64,000 nt of DNA from Methanosarcina horonobensis HB-1 = JCM 15518 (lineage in GTDB: Archaea > Halobacteriota > Methanosarcinia > Methanosarcinales > Methanosarcinaceae), in NCBI RefSeq assembly GCF_000970285.1, contig NZ_CP009516.1, positions 3,575,036 through 3,639,035 of the forward strand, written 5' to 3'. Positions 27,968 to 36,271 of this stretch are shown in pieces. The translations under genes were made by a program, and so were the position numbers. Positions within the stretch are counted from its first letter, which is position 1. Every line of letters starts with the position of its first letter. The notes beneath the pieces are model-generated. The model made no database searches. It was not told where the DNA came from and saw nothing but the letters and a program-made list of their open reading frames with translations.

Positions 27968-28180
27968 TCATTTTGAGAATTTTACTCCTTCAAGGGCCAT
28001 TATAACCCCGGTAAGCTCTGTGACTTCTCCGCCATTCGTCCAGAACGTCACTTTAAGGCAGGTTTCATGATCAAAATAGATAGCACTGAAGACCTTAGAG
28101 ATTCGAGTATTCATGCTGGATATCTACAGGGATCCCGAAGACCGTGCTTTGTGTGATTTTAGATAATTGAGACTGTTCTG
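27968..28180 (-). pseudogene. NikR-like regulator relic
   Basis: Minus-strand fragments match the C-terminal metal-binding half of the NikR-like genes: FDHETCLKV (keeping the ligand-type Cys), GGEVTELTGVIMALEGVKF and, upstream, parts of DIQHEYS. Frameshifts separate the pieces and no start or HTH half is recognisable. Confidence 0.65.
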
Positions 28181-28298
28181 AATAGGTTCATTTAAGTTAT
28201 TCAGAAAATCAACAGAAAATTAAAAAGATTGATATTAACAGATGATTTAGTAACATAAAAATAATCAAACATAACACTAGATTTTATAAAAAAGATAG

Positions 28299-28575
28299 AA
28301 AGTATTAAATAATATGTAGTTGTATATGCGTGCTGCATGGCTGGTATAAACATATAGACAACCAGTTACAAATGCATAAGCTAAAGGTCCTTACTTTTAA
28401 AACAACATCTCACGTGACAAAGCCATAAATTTAGATTTATGCGTTTGAGTCTGGAACTCGGGATAAATCAACCTGCTCCAGTTGAGACATATCATCTGTA
28501 TACCACACCAGCCATTCTTTTCTAACGAGCTAGAGTAACAGTTTTTCAACATTTGGCTGGCCTTTTACATGGCAT
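28299..28575. ncRNA. Type D-like element, copy 3, beside promoter block P3
   Basis: AAAGTATTAAATAA (28299-28312) is followed by sequence homologous to 27495-27725: GCATAAGCTAAAGG, TTTATGCGTTTGAGT, GGAACTCGGGAT, TTCTTTTCTAACGAG and GGCTGGCCTTTTAC. The central hairpin has different bases but the same form, TCAAC (28468-28472) with GTTGA (28481-28485), versus ATTAGC/GCTGAT in the other copies. No gene lies directly downstream on either strand, so this is an orphan copy and its strand is uncertain. Confidence 0.35.
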
Positions 28576-28699
28576 CAGGCAAGAAAGTGTTATTTGCACT
28601 TCAAAAAATCTTGAGGATTCTCACCTTTATAGATATTATGAGAATTCTCAAATGAAGGCACTAAAATATAAAAAATAATTAGACCTTTTTGTTTGGGCC

Positions 28700-28826
28700 T
28701 ATTGTTATAGGCTTTGAGAATTTTACTCCTTTGAGGGCTTTTATAGCCTCTGCAAGCTCTGTAATTTCCTGACCGTTACCATCCAGGACTATCAGTTCAA
28801 AACCCTTTTTATGGCCAAGGATTACA
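28700..28826 (-). pseudogene. NikR-like regulator relic (C-terminal piece)
   Basis: The minus strand encodes [20 protein letters not shown] and [14 protein letters not shown], matching the last 45 residues of the 29530 protein at about 85-90 percent. The rest of the gene is gone; sequence identity stops abruptly at about 28826. Confidence 0.7.
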
Positions 28827-28919
28827 AAAATAAAGGTAAATCAGGGGCTATTAATACTGATTATCCTGATACGAAGGTTTATACTGCCTTCTCTTAGAGG
28901 GTGTCTTAAAATTAAATTT

Positions 28920-29150
28920 TAGTCTATGATCAGGATAAGACTTAAGCATTTGAATTGAAAAACAGTAGTATTAAACCGTTAAATGCCTAAAATGTGATTT
29001 GAAGCCTGATGTCTAATGTTTTTGATTTTATACATCGGGCAAGTAAGTCTGATGTAACAGATTTACGGTTTAATTTGAAATTAGCAGTGTCCGCTATCCA
29101 AATATAGAAAAATGGTTTGAGCTTTAAGACAATCTCGTAGAGAATTTATT
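28920..29150. other. Spacer without gene
   Basis: Some phrases (AGATTTACGG, TTTAATTT) echo the type D elements, but alignment is weak. No ORF or clear hairpin supports a call. Confidence 0.3.
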
Positions 29151-29170
29151 TCTTCCAGTAAGTAATACAA

Positions 29171-29460
29171 ATTTTAAATACAATAACACTAAATATTATT
29201 AAAATTATGAAAAGTATTAAATACATGTTCGACATACATAGTTATGTCCAAAAGACCAAAAAACAGACACAACCCCAGAAACAGACACGCCTCCTAAATT
29301 TGTGTACGACCCATTGAACTCTGAGAACTCCTCACCTGTAAATGCGGGCAGGTGGGGAGTTTCAGATGTAACTCGTTTCCGATAGGTGTCCAAAAAAGAG
29401 GAGAAGAAATAATAAAAACTCTGAGCCTCTGCCTGATTAATTTTTTTCTGGTGCAATCTT
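29171..29460 (+). ncRNA. Type B structured element, copy 2 (with promoter block P4)
   Basis: AATACAAATTTTAAATA and AATAACACTAAAT lead to AAAGTATTAAATAC (29211-29224), then GACATACATAG. The body has CGCCTCCTAAAT, GTGTACGAC, AACTCTGAG and the hairpin AACTCCTCACCTG (29326-29338) / CAGGTGGGGAGTT (29349-29361), followed by TCAGATGTAACTCGTTT as in copy 1. It runs tail-to-tail into the NikR-like gene ending at 29530. A 79-codon minus ORF over it is not conserved in other copies. Confidence 0.5.
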
Positions 29461-29529
29461 TTCTTGTACGTCTGGTAAAAAACGTTAGTTTTTTTGGAAT
29501 CAGTTTATATTTTTGAGTTCATGAAAAAG

Positions 29530-29952
29530 TCAGACCTTTTTGTTTGGGTCTACTGTAGTGAGTTTTGAGAATTTCACTCCTTTAAGGGCTATTATAGCCC
29601 CGGCAAGCTCCGTAATTTCCTGACCATTACCATCCAGAACTATCAGTTCAAAACCCTCTTCATGACCAAGGTAAAGGTGTACGGAATACCTTATCAGGTG
29701 AGAATAATGGTGCTGGATATCTGTCAGGGAATTTGAAAGCCCGCGTTTTGTGCGATCGTAAATAATTGCAATCGTCCCTACACGATGACCTTTAATATCA
29801 CCCATCCATTCATAATAGGTAATATAACTCGTGATGGCATCTCTTATGGCTTCCGAACGTGAAGGATAACCTCTCTTTTTGATAATTTCATCAAATTCAT
29901 CCAGGAGGGCATCAGGAAGGGAAACACCTATCCTCATCAATTCTGCTTCCAT
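29530..29952 (-). CDS. NikR-like ribbon-helix-helix regulator lacking two Ni ligands
   Basis: 140 residues from the ATG at 29952 (an upstream ATG at 29979 would overlap the promoter). Residues 5-45 form a ribbon-helix-helix DNA-binding domain ([33 protein letters not shown]). Residues 55-134 form the ACT-like tetramerisation and metal domain ([33 protein letters not shown]). By alignment with E. coli NikR ligands His76, His87, His89 and Cys95, this protein has His81 and His92, but Tyr94 and Gly100. The square-planar nickel site is therefore broken. It may sense another metal or act without one. A perfect palindrome just upstream suggests autoregulation. It is convergent with type B copy 2. 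Confidence 0.88.
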   Translation of the reverse strand: MEAELMRIGVSLPDALLDEFDEIIKKRGYPSRSEAIRDAITSYITYYEWMGDIKGHRVGTIAIIYDRTKRGLSNSLTDIQHHYSHLIRYSVHLYLGHEEGFELIVLDGNGQEITELAGAIIALKGVKFSKLTTVDPNKKV

Positions 29953-29977
29953 TGTATCACGTAGTAATAGTAAATTC

Positions 29978-30012
29978 ATATATAATATAATAGTTTACTA
30001 AAAATTAGTAAA
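29978..30012 (-). promoter_or_regulatory. Palindromic operator candidate for NikR-like gene
   Basis: TTTACTAAAAATTAGTAAA (29994-30012) is a perfect 7-5-7 palindrome. A third half-site, TAGTAAA, lies at 29978-29984. The TATA-like TATATTATATATG lies between them. NikR-family proteins bind paired half-sites, so this is a plausible self-binding site. Confidence 0.45.
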
Positions 30013-30119
30013 ATTTATTTGCATTATAATACATTAGTAATTATTAGTAGTACTATATATGCTTAGCACTTAATAGCAAATATGCAAGAGTTAGAGATTA
30101 TAAAAAACATTGCTGATCG

Positions 30120-30430
30120 ATCTTTATGAAGATTAGTTCTCTCGGATCTGAAAAGATCTTCTATTCATCATTAGATACGCAATTATCATTACAATTTACA
30201 CTTCAATTCAAGCACAATATTCTGGAACCTGAAAAATGGAATAGCATCTAATCAAAGGTCATATTGGCAATTCAAATCTGCAAAATGCTCTTTAATCACA
30301 ACGAATTGATACAGATGCGTCAGTTTCTGGTTTTTAGAGTCACAAAAAATTGAAATCGATCAAGATTATTGATGGATTAAGCCTAACATGAGCATTTATA
30401 ACATATTTCCTTAGAGAGTGTATTTTCCTT
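30120..30430. other. Spacer without gene
   Basis: AT-rich sequence between the NikR-a promoter and the next promoter block. A weak direct pair, GATCGATCTTTATGAAGATTAG and GATCTTCTATTCATCATTAG, is seen but no gene or clear RNA. Confidence 0.3.
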
Positions 30431-30665
30431 CTGGGCAGTAATACAAATTTTAAATATAATAACATTAAATATCAGATAAATTAACAAAAATATTAAATAC
30501 TTGTTCAACATACTTATGTCTACCGAAAGACATCAAAACCGACGCGCCTCCTAAATCGTGTACGGCATACAACTCCGGGAATTCCTCACCTGTAAGGCAG
30601 GCAGGTGAGGAGTTTGGAGTGCAGGCACAGATCAAGAAAAAGTCTGATCCTCTTTTCAACAAATA
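30430..30665 (+). ncRNA. Type B structured element, copy 3 (with promoter block P5)
   Basis: AATACAAATTTTAAATA, AATAACATTAAAT and AAAAATATTAAATAC (30486-30500), then AACATACTTATG. The body has CGCCTCCTAAATCG, TGTACGGC, AACTCCGG and the hairpin AATTCCTCACCTG (30580-30592) / CAGGTGAGGAGTT (30602-30614). The loop is shorter than in copy 1. It ends near CTGATCCTCTTTTC, before the convergent NikR-like gene. Confidence 0.5.
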
Positions 30666-30793
30666 TTTCTCATAAATCTTTTCTTCATATATGCAACAAG
30701 ACGATAAGGAAAGTCTGTCGTGATATTCTAGAAAATGATATCTGCCAAATGCAGAGAATGATCAAAATTAAATCTGAATAATCAAGACTAACT

Positions 30794-31318
30794 TCACCCA
30801 TTTTTCAAATTTGATTTTATTAAGGCTCCAAAACATTGATTCATATCTCCGATGGAAAAATCAGATATTCCATTCAAGTCAGATATCCTATTCAAGTCAG
30901 ATATTTCATTTGAATTCACAATTATGATCTTCGAGAATTTTACCCCTTTGAGAGCCGTCATAGATTTAGCAAGCTCTACCATTTCTTTGCCGTCCCCCTC
31001 CAGAACAACTACTTCAAAACAATCTTCATGACCGAGGTGAACATGCACAGAAGATCTTATCAGGTAAGAATAGTGATGCTGGATATCTGCCAGGGTATTT
31101 GAAAGCCCACGCTTTGTGTGGTCATAAGTAAATGCAATTGTTCCTACACAATGGCCTTGAATATCATTCATCAATTCGTAACTGGAAATATAACTCCGGA
31201 TAGCATCTCTTATACCTTCTGAGCGGGAAGAATATCCTCTTTTTTCGATAGCCTCATCAAATTTACCAAGAAGTGTATCCGGAAGGGAAATTCCTATTCT
31301 CATAAGTTCTGTTTCCAT
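30794..31318 (-). CDS. NikR-like nickel-type regulator with complete ligand set
   Basis: 174 residues from the ATG at 31318; an ATG four codons earlier is an alternative. Ribbon-helix-helix at 5-45 ([31 protein letters not shown]), then the metal domain with His81, His92, His94 and Cys100 ([20 protein letters not shown]). These match E. coli NikR ligands 76, 87, 89 and 95, so nickel sensing is likely. In methanogens nickel is needed for F430 and hydrogenase/CODH; which genes it controls is not visible. A tail after residue 134, including a six-residue repeat ([15 protein letters not shown]) and ending IKSNLKNG, is absent from the 29530 paralogue. It is convergent with type B copy 3. Confidence 0.88.
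   Translation of the reverse strand: METELMRIGISLPDTLLGKFDEAIEKRGYSSRSEGIRDAIRSYISSYELMNDIQGHCVGTIAFTYDHTKRGLSNTLADIQHHYSYLIRSSVHVHLGHEDCFEVVVLEGDGKEMVELAKSMTALKGVKFSKIIIVNSNEISDLNRISDLNGISDFSIGDMNQCFGALIKSNLKNG
30861..30914. repeat. Three 18-base tandem repeats in NikR-like gene tail
   Basis: TCAGATATTCCATTCAAG and two variants follow head to tail. They encode the repeated ISDLN(R/G) residues in the C-terminal extension, so the tail probably grew by slippage. Confidence 0.75.
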
Positions 31319-31339
31319 TATATTATCCACCAGGTGTTC

Positions 31340-31400
31340 TCAAATACAGGTTGAGGATATTACTTTAGTTATTGTATGTAATACTATATACATTTTTTTA
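31340..31400 (-). promoter_or_regulatory. Promoter and operator candidate of nickel-type regulator
   Basis: On the minus strand, ATGTATATAGTATTACATAC contains a GTAT..ATAC inverted pair and a TATA-like TGTATATAG. GTAT/ATAC half-sites recall the known NikR operator halves, but the spacing is shorter. It is 50-75 bases upstream of the ATG. Confidence 0.35.
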
Positions 31401-31566
31401 CGTAGTACCTAATGATAGAAAAGTCTGGTGCAGGAAAAATAACCAGTTATAACTGATTAACGATTAAAGTAATGTCAGAATAATTTCTCAAATATGTATT
31501 TTTGAAAAGATCTTCAGTATAAGATTTAATTTTCTCATGTAGTGACAAGGAATATCGAGAGTTCCG

Positions 31567-31752
31567 TCACTGCCATTCCGTCCCCCAATACAACATATCC
31601 TGAAAATTTATAGAAAGAAGATACGAAACTTTACTAAAAGTCACCTTGGTGATTTCGAATCCGCGTAAAAACTTAGTATAATAACCGATATGGATATGAT
31701 CAGAGCCTTGATTGAAAGTTAAATGAAAATTGGAGTCAATTAAGGGAATCAC
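31567..31752 (-). pseudogene. Possible NikR-like relic
   Basis: A 61-codon frame contains SDHIHIGYYTKF and ITKVTFSKV, which resemble SVHVHLGH and LKGVKFSKI of the neighbouring regulator in the right order. Similarity is low and the rest does not match. The call leans on the unit order seen elsewhere. Confidence 0.3.
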
Positions 31753-31811
31753 TTTTGTTATGTTTAATATTAACAGTATATAATCTTTTCATAAAGAAGA
31801 AGGTTATTCCT

Positions 31812-32045
31812 TGATTATAATACGAATTTTAAATTTAATAACATTAGATCATATGAAATTAAAGAAAAGTATTAATAAAAGTTTATTGTACATACATATG
31901 CTTATACGAACAGACATAAAAATAGAAAATACCTCCCAAACCTATTAATCGAACTTGCAACTCTGGAATTCCTTACTGCAAGTGCAGGCAGGTTAGGAAT
32001 CCCAGGTGCAAGGGAAAGATAAAAATGTTGGTTCTCTTCTCAATT
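31812..32045 (+). ncRNA. Type B structured element, copy 4 (with promoter block P6)
   Basis: AATACGAATTTTAAATTT, AATAACATTAGAT and AAAAGTATTAATA (31865-31877), then TACATACATATG. The body has ACCTCCCAAACC, AACTTGCAACTCTGG and the hairpin GGAATTCCTTAC (31965-31976) / GGTTAGGAATCCC (31991-32003), the most diverged stem but still paired. No intact regulator gene follows it. Confidence 0.45.
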
Positions 32046-32798
32046 GAAGTTTTACCATTTTCCATAAAATTCCTTATTTTTCAATAATATTTGATAGGAA
32101 CATCTATTTCGTAAAAAAAATTGCTTAAGACAGTTTAAAATTAATTTAATGTAATATTATGTCAGTAATTTAATTAAAGAGATTTTTAATCACACTATAG
32201 GGAAAAAAGCCTTATTTGAATTTTAAACACATAATTAATATTTATAATTTTATGCGATTTGTAGAAAAAGATTATATTAAATGTTAATTTTTTAAACATA
32301 TATAACATTAATTAGGTTCTCATTACTGGATTACATATTCAGCGGCATTTAACGGTGCTATTTTAAAGGCACTAAACGTAATTTTTTGACCAAATAAGTA
32401 ATTATAGGCCATTTTTTTGCATTTAAAGCATTATTGTCAATTTTGGCAAAACCTCAATTAAATCTTTTTGATTTTTTAACGATTATTTGGAAAGTTATCA
32501 GTGTTTTAAGATTTTTAGGATCTGTCTCTGATAAGGAGATTAATCCTGAGGAGCAAACTTTGACCGCTATCAAATACGATAAGAGCAAGTTACTTGCTAC
32601 CCTGACTAGTTTATGTTCAAGAATTGAAGGGCAGATCCCAGAAATAAACAGTTACTGTAAAGGATATTTCCAAGAATAAAAAGATGAAAATTAGACGAAG
32701 GGGATGAAAATTAGACGAATATGTGTTAGATAAAAATAAATAAGTCGAATAAATAAAAAGATTAATTTTCAAAAAAAGAAAGGAGGAAAACAGCCTTA
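32046..32798. other. AT-rich spacer with a doubtful 81-codon plus ORF
   Basis: A TTG-started frame at 32434-32679 encodes a charged polypeptide (GSVSDKEINPEEQTLTAIKY) of no recognised family. Base composition there is less AT-rich than the surroundings, so a decayed or small real gene is possible. The rest shows no feature. Confidence 0.3.
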
Positions 32799-35255
32799 TT
32801 AGGCTGCTTCCGCCCAGAAGATTATCTTTCCTGTTTTAGTCCCAGTCTCTGCATAGTCAGACGGAACCTGTAGAGACACAGCCGCATTTTCCTGGCTGTT
32901 CTTTCCTATCACTTTCAAATATTTATCCCAAATCTGGGAGTCCAGTAACAGTCCATGGCTGAAGATCGTCTCTTCAGTAGAAGAATCGTCTACTTTAGCT
33001 GTAACATTTACGTCGCAGGTTCCTTTGTTTTTGATACTGAGATTCTGAGGCTCGCTGGTTTTTCCAGGTGACAGTTCCCCGAAATCGAGGGCTGAAGGGC
33101 AGACCTCAATGGAAACTACCGGAACAATCTTGACAGTGAGGGAAACCGTAGCAGAAGAGCCGTTGCCCTGGTTCCCTGAGGACTCCGTGACCGTAACATA
33201 ATCCTCAAGAGCGTTATTTGTCTCGTCCGATTCGGTTATTGCATCTTCGGAATCCACATATACCGCAATACTGTAATCTCCAGACTCAACTGGTGTCCAC
33301 CAAAAACTGACCTTTTCACTGCTACCTGATGCAAGACCTGATACGGTCTGAGTATCCACAACCGTGCCGTTTACTGAAAGAGTCATATTAAAGGCTCCCG
33401 CGTAGCCCACACCGGTGTTATTAATAGTGGCGCCGATGTTGCATGAGGTATTTGCAGTAATTTTGGACGGAGGAGTGAGGGCAGAAACGACAAGATCTGG
33501 ATATTCCTCCTGAGTAGACGATCCGGTTACCGTAATATAATCGGTCTTCACCTCGGAATCGCTTCCATTTGCACCGGTAACCGTGAGGTTAACCGTATAG
33601 TTTCCAACTGTTGCATACGTATGTGAGGGATTCTGCTCAGTTGAATCCACAATGCCGTCATTGTTAAAGTCCCAGGCATAGGAAGAAACAGAACCTGTAG
33701 ACTCATCCGTGAAATTGACAGTGAGAGGAGCAGTGCCAGAAGTCGGTATTGCTGTGAACGCAGCAACCGGAGCTTCAGGAACTAATTCGCTTACAACAAT
33801 ATACCCGACCTTTACCTCGGAATCACTTCCTGATGCATTTGTAACAGTAAGGCTGACGGTGTAGTTACCGGCTGAAGTATATGTGTGCAAGGGGTTCTGA
33901 TCAGTGGCGTTGGTACCGTCACCAAAGTCCCAGAGCCAGGATATTGGAGAACCTGTGGATTGATCCGTGAAATTAACAGTAAGAGGGACAGTACCACTCG
34001 TTACATCTGCAGTGAAAGCAGCAACTGGTTCAGATTCTGTAGGCGTAGATGATTCCGATACAGTGATATAATCAGTCTTTACCTCAGTATTGCTCCCACC
34101 TGCACTTGTAGTAACCGTGAGATTTACAGTGTATGTTCCAGGTGAGGCATATGTGTGTGAAGGGTTCTGCTCTGTACTGTCGATAGAATCATCGTTATCA
34201 AAGTCCCAGGCCCAGGCAGTTATGCCTTCTCCACTTGACTCATCAGTAAACTGGACAGTCAGAGGAGCATCACCGGAAGTAGGAGTTGCAGTGAAGTCGG
34301 CAACAGGCAGAATTGAAGAACTCTGGACCTTAACACTTGACGCTTCGGAAATGGCATCTATATGACTGCCTGAGTCATCATCCAGGCGTTTGAAAGTGAG
34401 GGAAATGTCACTTTCTCCCGGGGCTTCAGCCACAAAAGTGACATTTGCCAGAAGGACATCTTCATCGCCCGGCTGGATGTTGGAGTTATCTACTGCCCTC
34501 AGATTAACATAAGAGGCAGGCATACTGGAGTTTTCGGAAATGGCAGCCCAGGAAGGAAATTCCACATTCGTGAACTTTCCAACAGCCGGGTTATCGAGGG
34601 TGAGGTTAAGGTCATAGCCTGAAAGACCTCCTGGGAATTTATCCGCCCTGATCTCAAAGATTTGAGATGCGCCCAAAGAAAGAGTAGATTCTGCGGGGAG
34701 AATCGAAACAATCGGATTGTCCGAGTTCCCTGCGGTCTTCCCTACAGTTAGTTTTGCTTCCAGGATAGTGACAGAAATCGTATTTTCGGAATCATCATCA
34801 AACCGGTTAACGAATACAGTGAGATTTGCTTTCCCAGAAGCAAGGGATTCTACAGTCACCTTGCCTAAAAAGACATCTGAAGCTCCTGCATTTACCTTTT
34901 CTGTCAGATCAACGGCTTTGATCTGGACAGAACCCGCCGGAAGACTTGAACTATTATTCAAACTTGACCAGGAAGGGAACTCCACTCCCGTTATCCGGGC
35001 AACCGAAGGGTCGCTTATGCTGAGAGTCAGGTTGTATCCCGAAAGCCCGGAAGGTGCCTGGTCAAGATAAAGGTTCAGACTTTCTACGGAGCCAATATCT
35101 GAAAAGACAGATTCCTGGGGCACAAAATAGAGTTCTTCACAGGCAGCCACACTCACTCCAAGGCTGAACAGGAGCAGAAGAACTGCAAAGCTTCCCAGTA
35201 AGTGTCCTGTAAACTTTTTCCCTGTTACTGTAAACTTTTTTCTTGTTAGTTTCAT
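32799..35255 (-). CDS. Two-cohesin scaffold-like protein: cohesin x2-PKD x3-CARDB-WAEAA module
   Basis: 818 residues from the ATG at 35255, which has GGAAAGG upstream; an ATG at 35270 is an alternative. A signal peptide ends near SVAAC. Two cohesin-like domains follow (about 25-175 and 180-320), each with LSGYNLTL/LSGYDLNL, SDPSVARI/DNPAVGKF, EFPSW and DDDS motifs. Then come three PKD domains (325-580), a CARDB domain (588-690) and the C-terminal module (about 705-818) beginning VSLTVKIVPVVSI and ending IIFWAEAA. It has no dockerin, so it can offer cohesins without carrying an adapter of its own. It is 26 bases downstream of the PGF-CTERM cohesin gene, so certainly in the same operon. A scaffoldin-like role is inferred. 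Confidence 0.92.
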   Translation of the reverse strand: MKLTRKKFTVTGKKFTGHLLGSFAVLLLLFSLGVSVAACEELYFVPQESVFSDIGSVESLNLYLDQAPSGLSGYNLTLSISDPSVARITGVEFPSWSSLNNSSSLPAGSVQIKAVDLTEKVNAGASDVFLGKVTVESLASGKANLTVFVNRFDDDSENTISVTILEAKLTVGKTAGNSDNPIVSILPAESTLSLGASQIFEIRADKFPGGLSGYDLNLTLDNPAVGKFTNVEFPSWAAISENSSMPASYVNLRAVDNSNIQPGDEDVLLANVTFVAEAPGESDISLTFKRLDDDSGSHIDAISEASSVKVQSSSILPVADFTATPTSGDAPLTVQFTDESSGEGITAWAWDFDNDDSIDSTEQNPSHTYASPGTYTVNLTVTTSAGGSNTEVKTDYITVSESSTPTESEPVAAFTADVTSGTVPLTVNFTDQSTGSPISWLWDFGDGTNATDQNPLHTYTSAGNYTVSLTVTNASGSDSEVKVGYIVVSELVPEAPVAAFTAIPTSGTAPLTVNFTDESTGSVSSYAWDFNNDGIVDSTEQNPSHTYATVGNYTVNLTVTGANGSDSEVKTDYITVTGSSTQEEYPDLVVSALTPPSKITANTSCNIGATINNTGVGYAGAFNMTLSVNGTVVDTQTVSGLASGSSEKVSFWWTPVESGDYSIAVYVDSEDAITESDETNNALEDYVTVTESSGNQGNGSSATVSLTVKIVPVVSIEVCPSALDFGELSPGKTSEPQNLSIKNKGTCDVNVTAKVDDSSTEETIFSHGLLLDSQIWDKYLKVIGKNSQENAAVSLQVPSDYAETGTKTGKIIFWAEAA

Positions 35256-35281
35256 GGTAAACCTTTCCATAAAAAGTTCAT

Positions 35282-36151
35282 TTATTTTCTTCTCATTTTG
35301 CTCGATTTCGGGTGAATTACCGTAAATATAATGAAGACTGATATCGAATAGATGAATCCGAACCCTGGAAGGGTACTTTTTCCGGCATCTATGCCTTTGG
35401 TATTTCCACTTTCATCTGCTTCTTCTCCAGAATTTACGGAATTCTCCGGTTTTTTAGAAGTTTCGGAACTTGAGATTTCGACATCATTTCCTAAAGAGGA
35501 GTTTTCATCAGCGGAGCTTTTCATTTCCTCTGTGGTTTTGTTTCCGATTTTTTTGTTCTCGGTTTCTTGCATTACGGAAATGGAGCTGTTGTCAGATTGT
35601 CCCCCAGAATCCGAAGTCTTAGAACCATCGCCGGCAGATGCGTTTTCTCCTACCTCAACGGTTTGTTCTTCCGAATATTCCGCTCCATCGAGCATGATTG
35701 TGTTTTCTAAGTCGTCATCCATTCTGGATACCGTGACGGTGATTCCGGTAGAGCCGCCTTTGAGTCCTTTCAAGGTGAGGACTGCAAGTTCCGCATCGTT
35801 AGCCCCTTTTCCTATGGCTTCCTGGAGGTCTACTGCTTTCAACCGTACAGAAGAGGCCGGAAGTTCAGATACATCTGTCAAGGTCGCCCACTCAGGGAAG
35901 CTAACGGCCTGTATTTCAGCAACATCCGGGCTATCCAGTTCCACAGTCAGGTTGTATCCTGAAAGCCCGTCAGGCAGGTTATCCACACTCAGAAACAGTT
36001 CACAGCTTTCACCGGCTCCCAGGGAGATTTCACCTGACGGCTCGGTTATAAGTAATGGAGAGGCCCCAGCAAGCCCTGTGCAGGTCCAGGCCGAAAAAAA
36101 GACCGCAAAGGCTAAGAGTATCGATATAAAAATTTCGGATTTTTCGGGCAA
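35282..36151 (-). CDS. PGF-CTERM-anchored cohesin protein
   Basis: 289 residues with a TTG start at 36151, set by an extended SD (GAGGTGAT) at seven bases' spacing. Signal peptide MPEKSEIFISILLAFAVFF (cleavage near AGAS), then one cohesin-like domain (about 32-165, LSGYNLTVELDSPDVAEI, SFPEW, SRMDDD). Residues 166-258 are a Ser/Asn/Glu-rich, low-complexity linker, as expected for a glycosylated stalk. The C-terminus is a textbook PGF-CTERM: LPGFG (from 261), a hydrophobic stretch (FIYSISVFIIFTVI) and a basic end (KMRRK). PGF-CTERM proteins are processed by archaeosortase A and lipid-anchored. This makes it the likely cell-surface receptor for dockerin proteins such as the one encoded 120 bases upstream. 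Confidence 0.93.
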   Translation of the reverse strand: MPEKSEIFISILLAFAVFFSAWTCTGLAGASPLLITEPSGEISLGAGESCELFLSVDNLPDGLSGYNLTVELDSPDVAEIQAVSFPEWATLTDVSELPASSVRLKAVDLQEAIGKGANDAELAVLTLKGLKGGSTGITVTVSRMDDDLENTIMLDGAEYSEEQTVEVGENASAGDGSKTSDSGGQSDNSSISVMQETENKKIGNKTTEEMKSSADENSSLGNDVEISSSETSKKPENSVNSGEEADESGNTKGIDAGKSTLPGFGFIYSISVFIIFTVIHPKSSKMRRK

Positions 36152-36164
36152 CGGATCACCTCAT

Positions 36165-36271
36165 AAAAAGTTTTTCAAAAGGGAGAAAAGGAAAAACGGA
36201 GAGAACATAAGCAAGTTTTCTCTATTTTCCCTTCGTTTTTTCTTCCTTTTTTCTTTCCTTTTTCTCCTTAA
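36165..36271 (-). other. Spacer between dockerin and cohesin-anchor genes
   Basis: It contains GGGAGAAAA..TTTTCTC..TTTTCCC runs, homologous to the tails at 9990-10096 and 18775-18861. It may attenuate transcription within the operon; at 18.8 kb the same spacer separates the decayed pair. Confidence 0.4.

Noticed and set aside
28365-28575. Type A/B/D elements as known transposon ends or MITEs
   Set aside because: Terminal inverted repeats and target duplications were looked for and not seen. The idea is not fully excluded, so the elements are given only moderate confidence as RNAs.
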